From positions 434,001-498,000 of the forward strand of contig NZ_JCKI01000002.1 of assembly GCF_000708265.2 (NCBI RefSeq): 64,000 nucleotides of DNA, given 5' to 3'. The stretch is from Pedobacter sp. R20-19. GTDB taxonomy: Bacteria > Bacteroidota > Bacteroidia > Sphingobacteriales > Sphingobacteriaceae. The notes under the pieces were generated by a model. It was not told the origin of the DNA and ran no database searches. It saw nothing but the letters and a program-made list of their open reading frames with translations. The translations under genes were made by a program, and so were the position numbers. Below, piece by piece: positions 26,910 through 35,702 of the stretch; the first letter of the stretch is position 1; the number at the start of each line of letters is the position of its first letter.

Positions 26910-29900
26910 ATGAAATCACGTTTACTATTTTTATTTAGTATTGTAATGTTGTTTGTTACCGCTGCTCATGCACAAGTAACAACAGCCAGTTTAAATGGAA
27001 AAATTAAGGATGAAAAAGGAATCATTCCGGGAGCTACAATTGTTGTAGTTTATGTGCCTACCGGAACGGTTTCCAAAGCTTCATCAAATGAAACCGGACT
27101 TTATCGCATTGGCAACTTAAATCCTGGTGGTCCATATAAAATCACGGTAACCTACGTAGGTTACAGTCCGGTAGTAAAAGAAAATATTTATTTAGCCCTT
27201 GGAGCTGATCAAAAACTTGATATTGATATTCAGGAACAAGGCAGTCAGCTGGCCGAGGTGAGTGTAAAAGGACAAAAAGGCCCTACAAAATCTGGCGCTG
27301 GTACCAGTATTGGCGAAGGACAGATTAAAACACTGCCAACCATGAACAGAAGTTTACAGGATGTTACCCGGGTAACGCCACAAGGCAGTAAAGACAATAC
27401 TTTTGGCGGAACTAACTTTAGGTACAATAACGTTACTATTGATGGTGCAATTAACAATGATGCCATTGGTTTTAGCCCATCTCTGGGCGGACAAAGTGGT
27501 AGTTCGGGCATGCCGGGCAGCAGTACCCGTACCAATCCGGTATCTTTAGATGCCATTCAGGATGTGACTGTTCTTTTATCACCTTATGATGTTAAAGTAG
27601 GTAACTTTCTAGGTGGAAGTATCAATGCGGTAACGCGTGGTGGTACAAATGATGTTACCGGATCAGTTTACGGCTATGGACGTAATGCTTCATTGATTGG
27701 TAGAAATAAAATCGGCGATAATGCTAAAGAACCTTCTTCATTTCATGATTATCAAACCGGTTTCCGTGTTGGTTTCCCTATTATAAAAGATAAATTATTC
27801 TTCTTTACCAATGAGGAAATTACCCGCCGTCAGGATCCGGTTATTTTGGGCGCAGGTTCTTCTGATATGAAATTGCTAACGTTAACAGAAGCGCAACAAA
27901 TTTCTGATCGCATGAAAAATGTATACGGAGTAGATGCAGGTGAATTTGGTAACTATAATATCTATTCTCAATCTAATAAATTCTTTAACCGTTTAGATTG
28001 GAACATTAATGAAAATAACCAGTTAACCATTAGGAACAACACCATTATTTCTAAAGCAACTAATTTAGAAAGAGATCAATCTAACTTCAGGTTTGGTGGA
28101 ATTGATTTTAAGCAGAACAATAATCAAAGTTCAACTGTAGCTGATTTAAAAACCCGTTTCGGCAATGCTTCAACCAACAACTTAATTGTAGGATATTCTA
28201 CCGTTCATGATTTCCGCGATCCGCTTTCTAACCCTGCTTTGCCTCAAATTGAAATTGCATCCAACGGTGGTACTTTATTTTTGGGTACGGATAGGGAAGC
28301 AAGTATTTTTAATATGAAGCAAAACACCTTTGAGTTTACTGATAACTTTTCTTACAGTAAAGGCAACCATACTTTCACTTTTGGTACACACAATGAATTT
28401 TATAACATTAATTATGGTTTTGTAAATTCATGGAACGGTCGGGTTGCTTATAGCAGTGTAAGTGATTTCTTAAATAATATGCCAAATAGGGTGCGTACAA
28501 GTTATAACTATGATGATAACAGTAGAGATAACATTATTGCTAACCCAACTGCACAGTTTAATGTGAATATGTATAGTGTGTATGGTCAGGATGAAATCAG
28601 AATTGGCGATCGGTTAAAATTAACACCAGGTTTGCGTTTCGATATGGCCAACTTGCCAGATATGCCTTCATTGAGCAGCAAAACAACCAACTCTCCGGTT
28701 GATGCAAATTATGGTACCACCTATACTTATACCCAACCATCATCAATTACTGGAAAATTTCTGAATAAAATTCAAATCTCTCCTCGCTTAGGTTTTAATT
28801 TTGATGCCTTGGGTGATCAAAGTTTAATTGTACGTGGAGGAACAGGGTTATTTACCAGTCGTATTCCTTTTGCCTGGATTGGTTATGCTTATTATAATAA
28901 TGGTGTAAACTATGGTTCATTTGATAAATCATATGTTTACAAAAATGCAGATCCTACCAAAATAGTAACTCCTGCAGCTGGTTCAGATCCAATTAAAGAT
29001 GCTTTAACAGGAAATGGAGAAGCAGGTTATGTAACTAAACAGGGTGTTAATGTTAAGGATGCATCGGGTGCTACACAAGTAGATTTAGTAGATAATAATT
29101 TTAAAATGCCAAAGGCATGGAGAAGTAACTTAGCCTTCGATTATAAAACGGATGACCAATGGAAATTCACTGTAGAGGGAATTTTTAGCCAGGTAATTAA
29201 AGATGTGCAGTTTCAGCAAATCAACTATGTAGATAATCCTAAATACATGGTTTATGATACGCAACACCAGCAGCCAATCTATTCTGGTACCAAAATTAAT
29301 CCTTTGTATACCAATGCTTACTTATTATCTAACACAGATAAAGGTTATAAATATAGCTTAACGGCACAAATTAGTAAATCATTGCCAATTGGTTTAGATA
29401 TGATGGTGGCTTACACTTATGGAAGATCAAAAGATATTGCAAACGGTATCCGTAACTCTATGGAATCTAACTGGCAGTTAAATCAGGCATTAAGTCCTAA
29501 TAACCCAGGTTTAGCTTATTCAAACTTCGATATTAGAAACAGAATCATATCAACTATCAATTACAGATTGGATTGGGCTAAAAATGGTAAATATGTTTCG
29601 AACTTTTCACTGTTCTTTAGCGGACAATCTGGCTCTCCGTATTCTTTAGGTTTGGTTAACACCAGAATTAATGGAACCGGACAAACGGTAAGTTTATTGT
29701 ATATCCCTACAGCAGGAGAAACTACAAAATTCTTTGCCAATACAGCTGATGGAATTGCTCAGGCAGCAGCATTTGATAATTACATCAATGGTGATAAATA
29801 TTTAAGTTCACGCCGTGGAAACTTTACAGAACGTAATGGTGCACGTACGCCTTGGAATGTTCAGGCAGATTTCCGTTTCTCTCAGGATATTCAGGTAGCA

Positions 29901-30161
29901 CAGGGAAAACATCCACATGTTTTAACCTTAACTTATGATATTGTAAACCTGACTAATTTAGTTAACAAGAACTGGGGTATTCAATACTTTTCTCCGAACA
30001 CTTATAACTCAATGGCCAGTGTAGGTGTTAAAGTGGCAACTGCCGGAACACCAACAACCTATCCGGTTTATACGTTTTCACAAAATGATGTTACTTCTTA
30101 TTCAAAAGACTTTTTTGCATCACGTTACCAAATGCAATTGGGTTTAAGATATAGTTTCTAG
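26910..30161 (+). CDS. Oar-like TonB-dependent outer-membrane protein
   Basis: Large receptor of the Oar type: signal peptide ending AHAQV, a carboxypeptidase-like domain (SLNGKIKDEKGIIPGATIVV), a plug with the group's MNRSLQDVTRVTPQ and FRYNNVTIDGA, LDAIQDVTVLLSPYDVKVG and NFLGGSINAVTRGGTN, and a barrel ending LGLRYSF with terminal Phe. Oar proteins of Bacteroidota and myxobacteria carry proteins or large ligands across the outer membrane and have no SusD partner. A TTG at 26877 lies upstream of the transcription start, so the ATG at 26910 is used. The promoter is of the 11-bp repeat type. Confidence 0.88.
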   Translation: MKSRLLFLFSIVMLFVTAAHAQVTTASLNGKIKDEKGIIPGATIVVVYVPTGTVSKASSNETGLYRIGNLNPGGPYKITVTYVGYSPVVKENIYLALGADQKLDIDIQEQGSQLAEVSVKGQKGPTKSGAGTSIGEGQIKTLPTMNRSLQDVTRVTPQGSKDNTFGGTNFRYNNVTIDGAINNDAIGFSPSLGGQSGSSGMPGSSTRTNPVSLDAIQDVTVLLSPYDVKVGNFLGGSINAVTRGGTNDVTGSVYGYGRNASLIGRNKIGDNAKEPSSFHDYQTGFRVGFPIIKDKLFFFTNEEITRRQDPVILGAGSSDMKLLTLTEAQQISDRMKNVYGVDAGEFGNYNIYSQSNKFFNRLDWNINENNQLTIRNNTIISKATNLERDQSNFRFGGIDFKQNNNQSSTVADLKTRFGNASTNNLIVGYSTVHDFRDPLSNPALPQIEIASNGGTLFLGTDREASIFNMKQNTFEFTDNFSYSKGNHTFTFGTHNEFYNINYGFVNSWNGRVAYSSVSDFLNNMPNRVRTSYNYDDNSRDNIIANPTAQFNVNMYSVYGQDEIRIGDRLKLTPGLRFDMANLPDMPSLSSKTTNSPVDANYGTTYTYTQPSSITGKFLNKIQISPRLGFNFDALGDQSLIVRGGTGLFTSRIPFAWIGYAYYNNGVNYGSFDKSYVYKNADPTKIVTPAAGSDPIKDALTGNGEAGYVTKQGVNVKDASGATQVDLVDNNFKMPKAWRSNLAFDYKTDDQWKFTVEGIFSQVIKDVQFQQINYVDNPKYMVYDTQHQQPIYSGTKINPLYTNAYLLSNTDKGYKYSLTAQISKSLPIGLDMMVAYTYGRSKDIANGIRNSMESNWQLNQALSPNNPGLAYSNFDIRNRIISTINYRLDWAKNGKYVSNFSLFFSGQSGSPYSLGLVNTRINGTGQTVSLLYIPTAGETTKFFANTADGIAQAAAFDNYINGDKYLSSRRGNFTERNGARTPWNVQADFRFSQDIQVAQGKHPHVLTLTYDIVNLTNLVNKNWGIQYFSPNTYNSMASVGVKVATAGTPTTYPVYTFSQNDVTSYSKDFFASRYQMQLGLRYSF

Positions 30162-30180
30162 TCAGACTTCATAAAAAAAA

Positions 30181-30218
30181 ATACCCTGCTAATTTTAGTT
30201 AGCAGGGTATTTTTTTTT
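30181..30218. terminator. Bidirectional terminator between convergent genes
   Basis: Twelve-bp stem ATACCCTGCTAA/TTAGCAGGGTAT with loop TTTTAG, A8 on the left and T9 on the right. It can end the Oar-like gene on the plus strand and the 102-aa gene on the minus strand. Confidence 0.93.
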
Positions 30219-30525
30219 ATTTTGATTCCAATTCTTCTGTTACCGGACTCTTTATTTTTTTCGTAGATACTGGCTTGGCCATTTTTTCTTTAACCAATAC
30301 AACTACTTCTTCTTTTATGAATGGTTCAATCGAATCATTTACTGGTTTCAGACTGATTTTTTTAGAAAGACGTTTAGCGAATTTCTCTATTACCTGCTCC
30401 GTTTTCTTTGCCTTTCCAAATTGCGCCAGAACCTCGTTAAATGCAGTTGTTAATTTAGTTTCTATTTCTTTACGTAGTTTCTTATTGGCCGAAATATTCT
30501 TCGACTTAGATTTGTGCTTTTTCAT
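30217..30525 (-). CDS. Lysine-rich small protein of unknown function
   Basis: A 102-aa basic protein beginning MKKHKSKSKNISANKKLRKE. Residues 15-60 look helical, the C-terminus is disordered (KPVSTKKIKSPVTEELESK). There is no signal peptide. The composition suits a nucleic-acid or nucleoid-associated protein, which is inference from charge alone. It converges on the Oar-like gene and shares its terminator. Confidence 0.65.
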   Translation of the reverse strand: MKKHKSKSKNISANKKLRKEIETKLTTAFNEVLAQFGKAKKTEQVIEKFAKRLSKKISLKPVNDSIEPFIKEEVVVLVKEKMAKPVSTKKIKSPVTEELESK

Positions 30526-30667
30526 TTAACTTAATTAGGATTTCTACAAAGATAAAATATCGTTAAGTTAAATTAATATTATGATTATGTTAACAAACAT
30601 AGGTGGGGTTAACATGTAAAATATTTACTGTAAATTACTTGATAGATAAGAAATTAAATAACCTTAT

Positions 30668-30826
30668 ATGAATTACCTGGTGATTGGTACAATATCTTTT
30701 TTAGTTCTTCTTTTAATCATTTTCCTGATTAAAAGAAATATAAAGGATAAAAAACAGTTTGAGGAAGAAGTTCTTGATGCCGAAATGCCGGTAGAAAAAA
30801 GTGAAAAGGAAATAATCAAAATTTAG
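30668..30826 (+). CDS. Single-pass 52-aa membrane peptide
   Basis: Starts ATG at 30668 as MNYLVIGTISFLVLLLIIFL and ends TAG at 30824-30826. One strong membrane helix (residues 3-21) with a Lys/Arg-rich stop-transfer IKRNIKDKK, then an acidic cytoplasmic tail. The last 11 bp overlap the 3' end of the convergent 91-aa gene. The clean helix-charge layout and the full-length frame argue for a real peptide. Confidence 0.6.
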   Translation: MNYLVIGTISFLVLLLIIFLIKRNIKDKKQFEEEVLDAEMPVEKSEKEIIKI

Positions 30827-31091
30827 TTCCACCTGCGATATCGCCACCTAGGTCCAGGGTGTTTTGAAAAGCTTCCAAGTACCCTAACAGATGTCTTTCT
30901 GCAGTTGCATATGAGGTAAATGTAGAATTTGGAATATTTGGGTCTGCACTACTATTGTTCTTGAAATGCAGGCTGACCTGGAAAGTAAAGCTATTTTCAT
31001 CATTTACCGGTGACATAATTCTTGCCTTAACCGGATGTTCATGAATGAGTACAAAAAACTCTTTTAATATGGTGTATATAATAGCCGACAT
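30816..31091 (-). CDS. Hypothetical protein (91 aa)
   Basis: A small soluble protein, not recognised. The N-terminus MSAIIYTILKEFFVLIHEHP is amphipathic rather than a signal peptide; the middle is beta-like (FTFQVSLHFKNNS) and the end has TSYATAERHLLGYLEAFQ. A 127-bp gap precedes it, containing three 11-bp-spaced TAAC words at 31171-31197 pointing the other way. Confidence 0.55.
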   Translation of the reverse strand: MSAIIYTILKEFFVLIHEHPVKARIMSPVNDENSFTFQVSLHFKNNSSADPNIPNSTFTSYATAERHLLGYLEAFQNTLDLGGDIAGGTKF

Positions 31092-31218
31092 TGCAATTAA
31101 TTTAGAATTTATTTCAGGTAATGGCTAAATTAGACTAAAAGGATAATAGTTTAGCCTCCTTAGCAATAAGATAACTTTCAGATAACATTAAATTAACTTT
31201 AAATTTATCGTCATTACT

Positions 31219-32433
31219 TCAATGAATTGTCTTTTTTGGTTCATAAGCATATACGATTTCATATTTGCTATGCTTTAAGTTGGAGGAAATCTGTCCGATT
31301 TTTAGATCCTGAACTTGAGGCGTTGGTTCACAAAACGAATATTGTCTGCCGTTATAGGTTAAGGTATTACCCACTGGCTTATCCAGGTTAACGGCAATGG
31401 TTAAATGTTCAGGATAAAGTACCGCCACCATAGGTAAGTTATAGATCTCTTTAACCAGGTAAAAGAAAAGTGCAGCCCGGTCATCACAATCACTGTATTG
31501 ACTCAGTAAGGTTTGTTCTGGTGCATTGCGTTTTTCCTTTCCGAAATTTTCTCCATCATCTTCGTATAGGAATGCATAACGCGTAAATCGCATCAGGTAA
31601 TCTATACCTTTCTTTTGATCCATTTTCTTTAGGTTATTCTTTAGGGTGGGAATTAAAGAGCTATACGTCTCTCTGCTTAATGGAATATTAAAGTAGCTTT
31701 CAAAATCTACTACCGGATAATTTTTGAAAATGCTTTGTACTTCTTTATTTACTTTTAATTTAAAATGATAATTTTTTTGCCTGTAGCTAAATTCAATGTT
31801 TTTATCTTCATAACCTTGTGGTTTGAAATCAGGCATTCGGGTTACTTTATATGAAAACTGATTTTTGGCTTCAGCAATTAGAATGTTAACAGGCTTGTAG
31901 GCATCAGCCTGTTTAAACAATTTTCCATAATCATGGTAGTTCAAGCACATATACTTTTTGCTGTCTATCATGAAAAAAGGAATGTCGCTGATGTCTTCAT
32001 CATTCCTGATATAAAGTATAACCTGATTGTTTCCCGTAGCCAGCCTGGCGTCATACCCACATTTATTTAAAATAAACCACTTATATAGGGTATACCTGAA
32101 ATAGTTTTCAGATTTAGGACTGATTTGTTCGGCCACCTTACGGATGAGCTGATAAAAAATCCAATCATTTAAATGTTGTTTATCCTGATAAGCTTTAAGA
32201 TTGGAGATCAACTCGTGATAATGACCTGTAGCTATTTTAGCATAAAACTGTTTCACTTCTGCCGCCGAAGCATCCAGAGGAACGGAAATAGATAAGGAAG
32301 AATCAGCAGTGTAATGAAATGTACCATCATAAAAATCAAAAGCGTATTGCTGTGCATTTACATTGTTGTGAATCAACAACATACTTAAGAATATAAATAT
32401 CTTAAAGGAGTAGATGTTGATTGTTGTTTTCAA
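31219..32433 (-). CDS. Exported transglutaminase-like protein
   Basis: Signal peptide of about 28 residues ending NVNAQ, then a domain of unknown fold (30-250) and a transglutaminase-like cysteine hydrolase core: SDCDDRAALFFYLVKE with C316, PEHLTIAVN with H343 and FCEPT with E369 in the place of the usual Asp. This is the Cys-His-acid order of the superfamily, so activity is plausible; in bacteria such domains usually act as peptidases or amidases. It is monocistronic by spacing. The 11-bp repeats at 32517-32532 upstream face away from it. Confidence 0.75.
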   Translation of the reverse strand: MKTTINIYSFKIFIFLSMLLIHNNVNAQQYAFDFYDGTFHYTADSSLSISVPLDASAAEVKQFYAKIATGHYHELISNLKAYQDKQHLNDWIFYQLIRKVAEQISPKSENYFRYTLYKWFILNKCGYDARLATGNNQVILYIRNDEDISDIPFFMIDSKKYMCLNYHDYGKLFKQADAYKPVNILIAEAKNQFSYKVTRMPDFKPQGYEDKNIEFSYRQKNYHFKLKVNKEVQSIFKNYPVVDFESYFNIPLSRETYSSLIPTLKNNLKKMDQKKGIDYLMRFTRYAFLYEDDGENFGKEKRNAPEQTLLSQYSDCDDRAALFFYLVKEIYNLPMVAVLYPEHLTIAVNLDKPVGNTLTYNGRQYSFCEPTPQVQDLKIGQISSNLKHSKYEIVYAYEPKKTIH

Positions 32434-32558
32434 ATTGTGCTATACTTGGTTAATTAAATTTACCTAAAATTAACGTAAAAGCAACAATTTTTTAATGTGA
32501 AAGGCTTCGGGAATAATTAACATCAAATTAACATGACTGAAATAAATTACTTTAAATT

Positions 32559-32603
32559 ATAATCCATACTTAATATGAACTTAACAAGCCAGGTTTACTT
32601 TTG
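32559..32603 (+). promoter_or_regulatory. Promoter with 11-bp-spaced repeats and no gene downstream
   Basis: ATAAT at 32559, TTAAT at 32570 and TTAAC at 32581, 11 bp apart, then 10 bp and a perfect -7 box TACTTTTG at 32596-32603. A second pair, TTAAC at 32517 and 32528, lies further upstream out of phase. Nothing codes on this strand before the terminator at 32653, so the product should be a short RNA. Confidence 0.65.
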
Positions 32604-32609
32604 TGACAT

Positions 32610-32682
32610 AAATATTTGGTTAGTATTTATAAAGTTTAGGTTAGTTGATAATAAAAAACCCAGATGGATGTCTGGGTTTTTT
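32610..32682 (+). ncRNA. Candidate small RNA of about 70 nt
   Basis: Predicted start about 7 bp after the -7 box and end at the T tract of the hairpin CCCAGA-TGGATG-TCTGGG. There is no ATG in the transcript that leads to a meaningful frame. The 5' part is A/T-rich and single-stranded (GTTAGTATTTATAAAG), the 3' part is the terminator, the usual plan of a trans-acting sRNA. It ends 6 bp from the 3' end of the OlsF-like gene on the other strand. Confidence 0.5.
32653..32682. terminator. Bidirectional terminator
   Basis: Stem CCCAGA/TCTGGG extended by A6 and T6 flanks (12 pairs in all), loop TGGATG. It serves the OlsF-like gene on the minus strand and the candidate sRNA on the plus strand. Confidence 0.88.
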
Positions 32683-32688
32683 ACTTTT

Positions 32689-34440
32689 CTATAAATTCTT
32701 TCCGAGCTTTTCAATCATCTCTGGGGGAATATTATGTGTATCCACCACTAAGAACCCATCCAGACAATCTGAAAATTTAGGATCTATATTAAAGGAGATA
32801 ATCTTTGCGTTTAAATTCATGTATTGTCTCAACAAAACCGGAATCTTAATGTGCGAATTTTCGATGTCACCGATAATGCTGTCTAAATCTTTAAAAGATT
32901 CACTGCTATCTACCAATGTGTCTGTAGAAATGGGTAAAAGGTCAGCCTTAAATTTATTCCGTGGTTTTACGTATTTGGCCATTTCATAATCAAAATGGTT
33001 TTTGGTAATATAATCCACAATTAATGCTTTACTAAATTTAGAAAAATTGTTGCTGATACTTACAGGACCAAACATATAGCGGTATTGAGGATTATCCAGC
33101 AGGTATTTTAAAATGCCCTTCCATAATAAGAATAGGGGTAGCGGTTTGCCCTGATATTCTTTTCTAATCCAGGATCTGCCCAATTCAATACCCTGTTTCA
33201 GCATGGGATAAAACTGATCTTTTATCTTAAAAAGCTCGGAAAGATAAAATCCCCGGCGGCCCATACTTTCTAAAATCTCATCGCCCTTACCAATGCGGTA
33301 GGCACCTACAATATTTTCTAAATCCCGATCCCAGATAAATAAGTGATTATAATAAATATCGTAGTTATCCAGGTCTATTTTTTTGTTGGTTCCTTCTCCA
33401 ACTTCCCGGAAAGTAATTTCCCTTAACCGGCCAATTTCTCTTAAAATACTTGGAATTTTAAGTGTAGGCACAATATAAACTTCATAATTTTTTTCAGTCC
33501 ATACTTTAAAATCCTCAAGTGTTTCCACTTCGGCCTTAATTAAAATCCTTGAAGTTTCTTCGATTACTTCAGCAGGCTTTTTCTTGATTTTAAAAAGATT
33601 AAGCGGATTAAAAAGTTTCTTCTCGGTATCTAAACCAATGCCCAGTGCATACGTACGGGCTCTTAAAAAATCCATCAACTTATTGCTGCTGTTCATATGA
33701 GATACTTCAGCAGGTGCAATTGGCTTTCCAATTCTCACTTTAATGGTTAAACCCTGTTTATTTAAAAATTCAGAAGGAAGTTTCGCCGTTCTTAACGTTG
33801 GATGGATAAAGCTGAGGATGTTAAACAAAACACCATTGTTGCCATGAAAATAGATGGGAACAACCGGAACCTTTGCTTTAGCAATCAGTTTTCCAACTAC
33901 AGGATGCCACATTCTATCTGTAACTTGCTGGGCATCTAATTTAAAGGTTGAAACTTCACCAGCAGGAAAAATACCAATCGGTGTACCGCTTCTCAATAAA
34001 TCAAAAGTTGTTTTTAGCCCGCTGATGCTCGATGAATGCTGAACATTTTCAAAAGGGTTTACCGCAACGAAAAATTCATCAAGGTTGGGGATTTTCTTCA
34101 GAATAAAATTAACCATAACCTTTGCGTCAGGCCGAACGGTGCATAACAATTTTACCAGTGCCAATCCTTCTACACCACCATAAGGGTGATTAGCGATGGC
34201 AATAAATGGTCCTGTTTTTGGAATGCAGTTTAAATCGTCTTCATCAAACTCAATAGCAACACCAATGGTTTCGAGTATTTTATCTACAAATTCTAATCCT
34301 TTAAAATGTTGGTTTTGAGCGAAAACATCATTTATGTCATTCAGTTTCATGAGTTCCATCATTAAGCCTGCTAAACCGGGCACACCAAGCTTATCTATCT
34401 TAGTTGCCTTAGCAAACTCTGATGTAGTTATGATTTTCAT
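32689..34440 (-). CDS. OlsF-like bifunctional aminolipid acyltransferase
   Basis: A fusion of two acyltransferases. Residues 75-270 are a PlsC-type O-acyltransferase with NHPYGGVEG at 84-92 and IFPAGEVS near 175. Residues about 310-480 are a GNAT-type N-acyltransferase (LREITFREVGEG, HLFIWDRDLENIVGAYRIGKG). The same order, OlsA-like then OlsB-like, defines OlsF of Flavobacterium and Serratia, which makes ornithine lipids; Bacteroides uses separate GlsB and GlsA for glycine lipids. Product here could be an ornithine, glycine or related lipid. The usual acidic residue after the His motif is Glu here. Promoter and dyad lie at 34465-34497. Confidence 0.82.
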   Translation of the reverse strand: MKIITTSEFAKATKIDKLGVPGLAGLMMELMKLNDINDVFAQNQHFKGLEFVDKILETIGVAIEFDEDDLNCIPKTGPFIAIANHPYGGVEGLALVKLLCTVRPDAKVMVNFILKKIPNLDEFFVAVNPFENVQHSSSISGLKTTFDLLRSGTPIGIFPAGEVSTFKLDAQQVTDRMWHPVVGKLIAKAKVPVVPIYFHGNNGVLFNILSFIHPTLRTAKLPSEFLNKQGLTIKVRIGKPIAPAEVSHMNSSNKLMDFLRARTYALGIGLDTEKKLFNPLNLFKIKKKPAEVIEETSRILIKAEVETLEDFKVWTEKNYEVYIVPTLKIPSILREIGRLREITFREVGEGTNKKIDLDNYDIYYNHLFIWDRDLENIVGAYRIGKGDEILESMGRRGFYLSELFKIKDQFYPMLKQGIELGRSWIRKEYQGKPLPLFLLWKGILKYLLDNPQYRYMFGPVSISNNFSKFSKALIVDYITKNHFDYEMAKYVKPRNKFKADLLPISTDTLVDSSESFKDLDSIIGDIENSHIKIPVLLRQYMNLNAKIISFNIDPKFSDCLDGFLVVDTHNIPPEMIEKLGKNL

Positions 34441-34464
34441 ATAAAATTCTTAGGTTGTTGACAT

Positions 34465-34497
34465 GCAAAACAAGTTTGTTTTGCAATTCCAAAAATA
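34465..34497 (-). promoter_or_regulatory. Promoter and operator-like dyad of the OlsF-like gene
   Basis: On the minus strand TATTTTTG (34497-34490) matches the -7 consensus. A perfect dyad GCAAAACAA-gt-TTGTTTTGC (34465-34484) covers the expected transcription start, a place where a repressor would block initiation. The mRNA would have a leader of about 45 nt. Confidence 0.5.
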
Positions 34498-34535
34498 AGA
34501 TTTATATTCAAATAAAAATGTCATAACATTTATCT

Positions 34536-35435
34536 ATGAGAATTTGGCTTAATAAATACTTCAGTTTTAGTAGGAGCGAATTTAATGGATTAATTATTTT
34601 GCTTTTCATTTTATTCTTTCTCAAAATAGTACCTTATTTATATGGACACTTTAAACCTGTAGAGAAAGATTCTCCTCATCTGCTTGCGCAAATTCAGAAA
34701 ATTAAACTAACAGATGACCGAAACTTTAATTCTGAGGAAGAGCGCGATGGATTAGTTACTTCAAAACGGGCAGAAAACTTATTCAAATTTGATCCGAACA
34801 CGTTAAATATTGAAGGCTGGCAAAGTTTAGGTTTATCCTTCAAGCAAGCTAAATCAATTGTTAATTATACGAGTAAGGGCGGTAAGTTTTATGATCCTAA
34901 GGATTTAAAAAAGATGTATGTCATTTCTCCGGAGCGCTACATCAAGCTGGTACCATATGTTAGGATTGAAAAAAATATTACTTCCAATCCTAAAGAGGAT
35001 ATCGTTTATGAAAAAAAGGTTTATTTAAAGAAAGCTTTGCCTGTTATTGATATTAATACTGCCGATTCTGCCAAGCTAGATGAGGTAAAAGGAATAGGTG
35101 GTGCATTCGCAAACCGGATTTTGAAATATCGTGAAAGATTAGGTGGCTTTCATCAAAAGGAACAACTCCTGGAAGTTTACGGGCTGGATTCTGTTAAATA
35201 CAATGAAATCAAAGATCAGATTTCCATAAGTCCGGTTGCTTTGAAGTTAATCCATATTAATACTGCTGTATATAACGATTTAAAAGCAAATCCATATCTT
35301 TCTTATAAACAGATAAACGCTATCATTCAATATAGAAAACAACATGGCAATTATACGAATATCTCTGATTTAAAAAAGATTGCGATTCTGAATCAGAAGG
35401 TAATTGATCAAATTACACCTTACTTATCCTTTTAA
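34536..35435 (+). CDS. Membrane-anchored helix-hairpin-helix protein, ComEA-like
   Basis: One membrane anchor at residues 17-37, then three tandem HhH modules: FDPNTLNIEGWQSLGLSFKQ (about 88-107), INTADSAKLDEVKGIGGAFA (about 180-200) and INTAVYNDLKANPYLSYKQI (about 250-270). ComEA-type modules bind double-stranded DNA without sequence preference, and ComEA serves DNA uptake. Bacteroidota homologues have no proven role. It is divergent from the OlsF-like gene, sharing the intergenic region. The anchor keeps the modules outside the cytoplasm if the N-terminus is inside. Confidence 0.8.
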   Translation: MRIWLNKYFSFSRSEFNGLIILLFILFFLKIVPYLYGHFKPVEKDSPHLLAQIQKIKLTDDRNFNSEEERDGLVTSKRAENLFKFDPNTLNIEGWQSLGLSFKQAKSIVNYTSKGGKFYDPKDLKKMYVISPERYIKLVPYVRIEKNITSNPKEDIVYEKKVYLKKALPVIDINTADSAKLDEVKGIGGAFANRILKYRERLGGFHQKEQLLEVYGLDSVKYNEIKDQISISPVALKLIHINTAVYNDLKANPYLSYKQINAIIQYRKQHGNYTNISDLKKIAILNQKVIDQITPYLSF

Positions 35436-35702
35436 CTTTTAAAATGTTAAAGGTTTAAATCCTGAAAAATTCAATAGTAGATTTGTCGTTCTATTTTATT
35501 GAAACCGGGGTTTCTCAGCTTATTTACCCCATGTTGTAAAATAATTTAAAAAAACTTTTCCTTTTAATTTCAAGCTTTAAAATTCATCAATAAACTAATT
35601 GTACTAAATACCATTTCATTCTGTAACTGCACAAATATTTAATGGTATTTAACCATCAGATATTGTTTATCATTGCTGTAAACTAACTTAAATATAAACT
35701 CA

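Noticed and set aside
32645..32989. 114-codon plus-strand frame after the Pho-type promoter
   Set aside because: It is the antisense of the OlsF-like gene and begins inside the terminator hairpin, so the promoter at 32596 would not express it.
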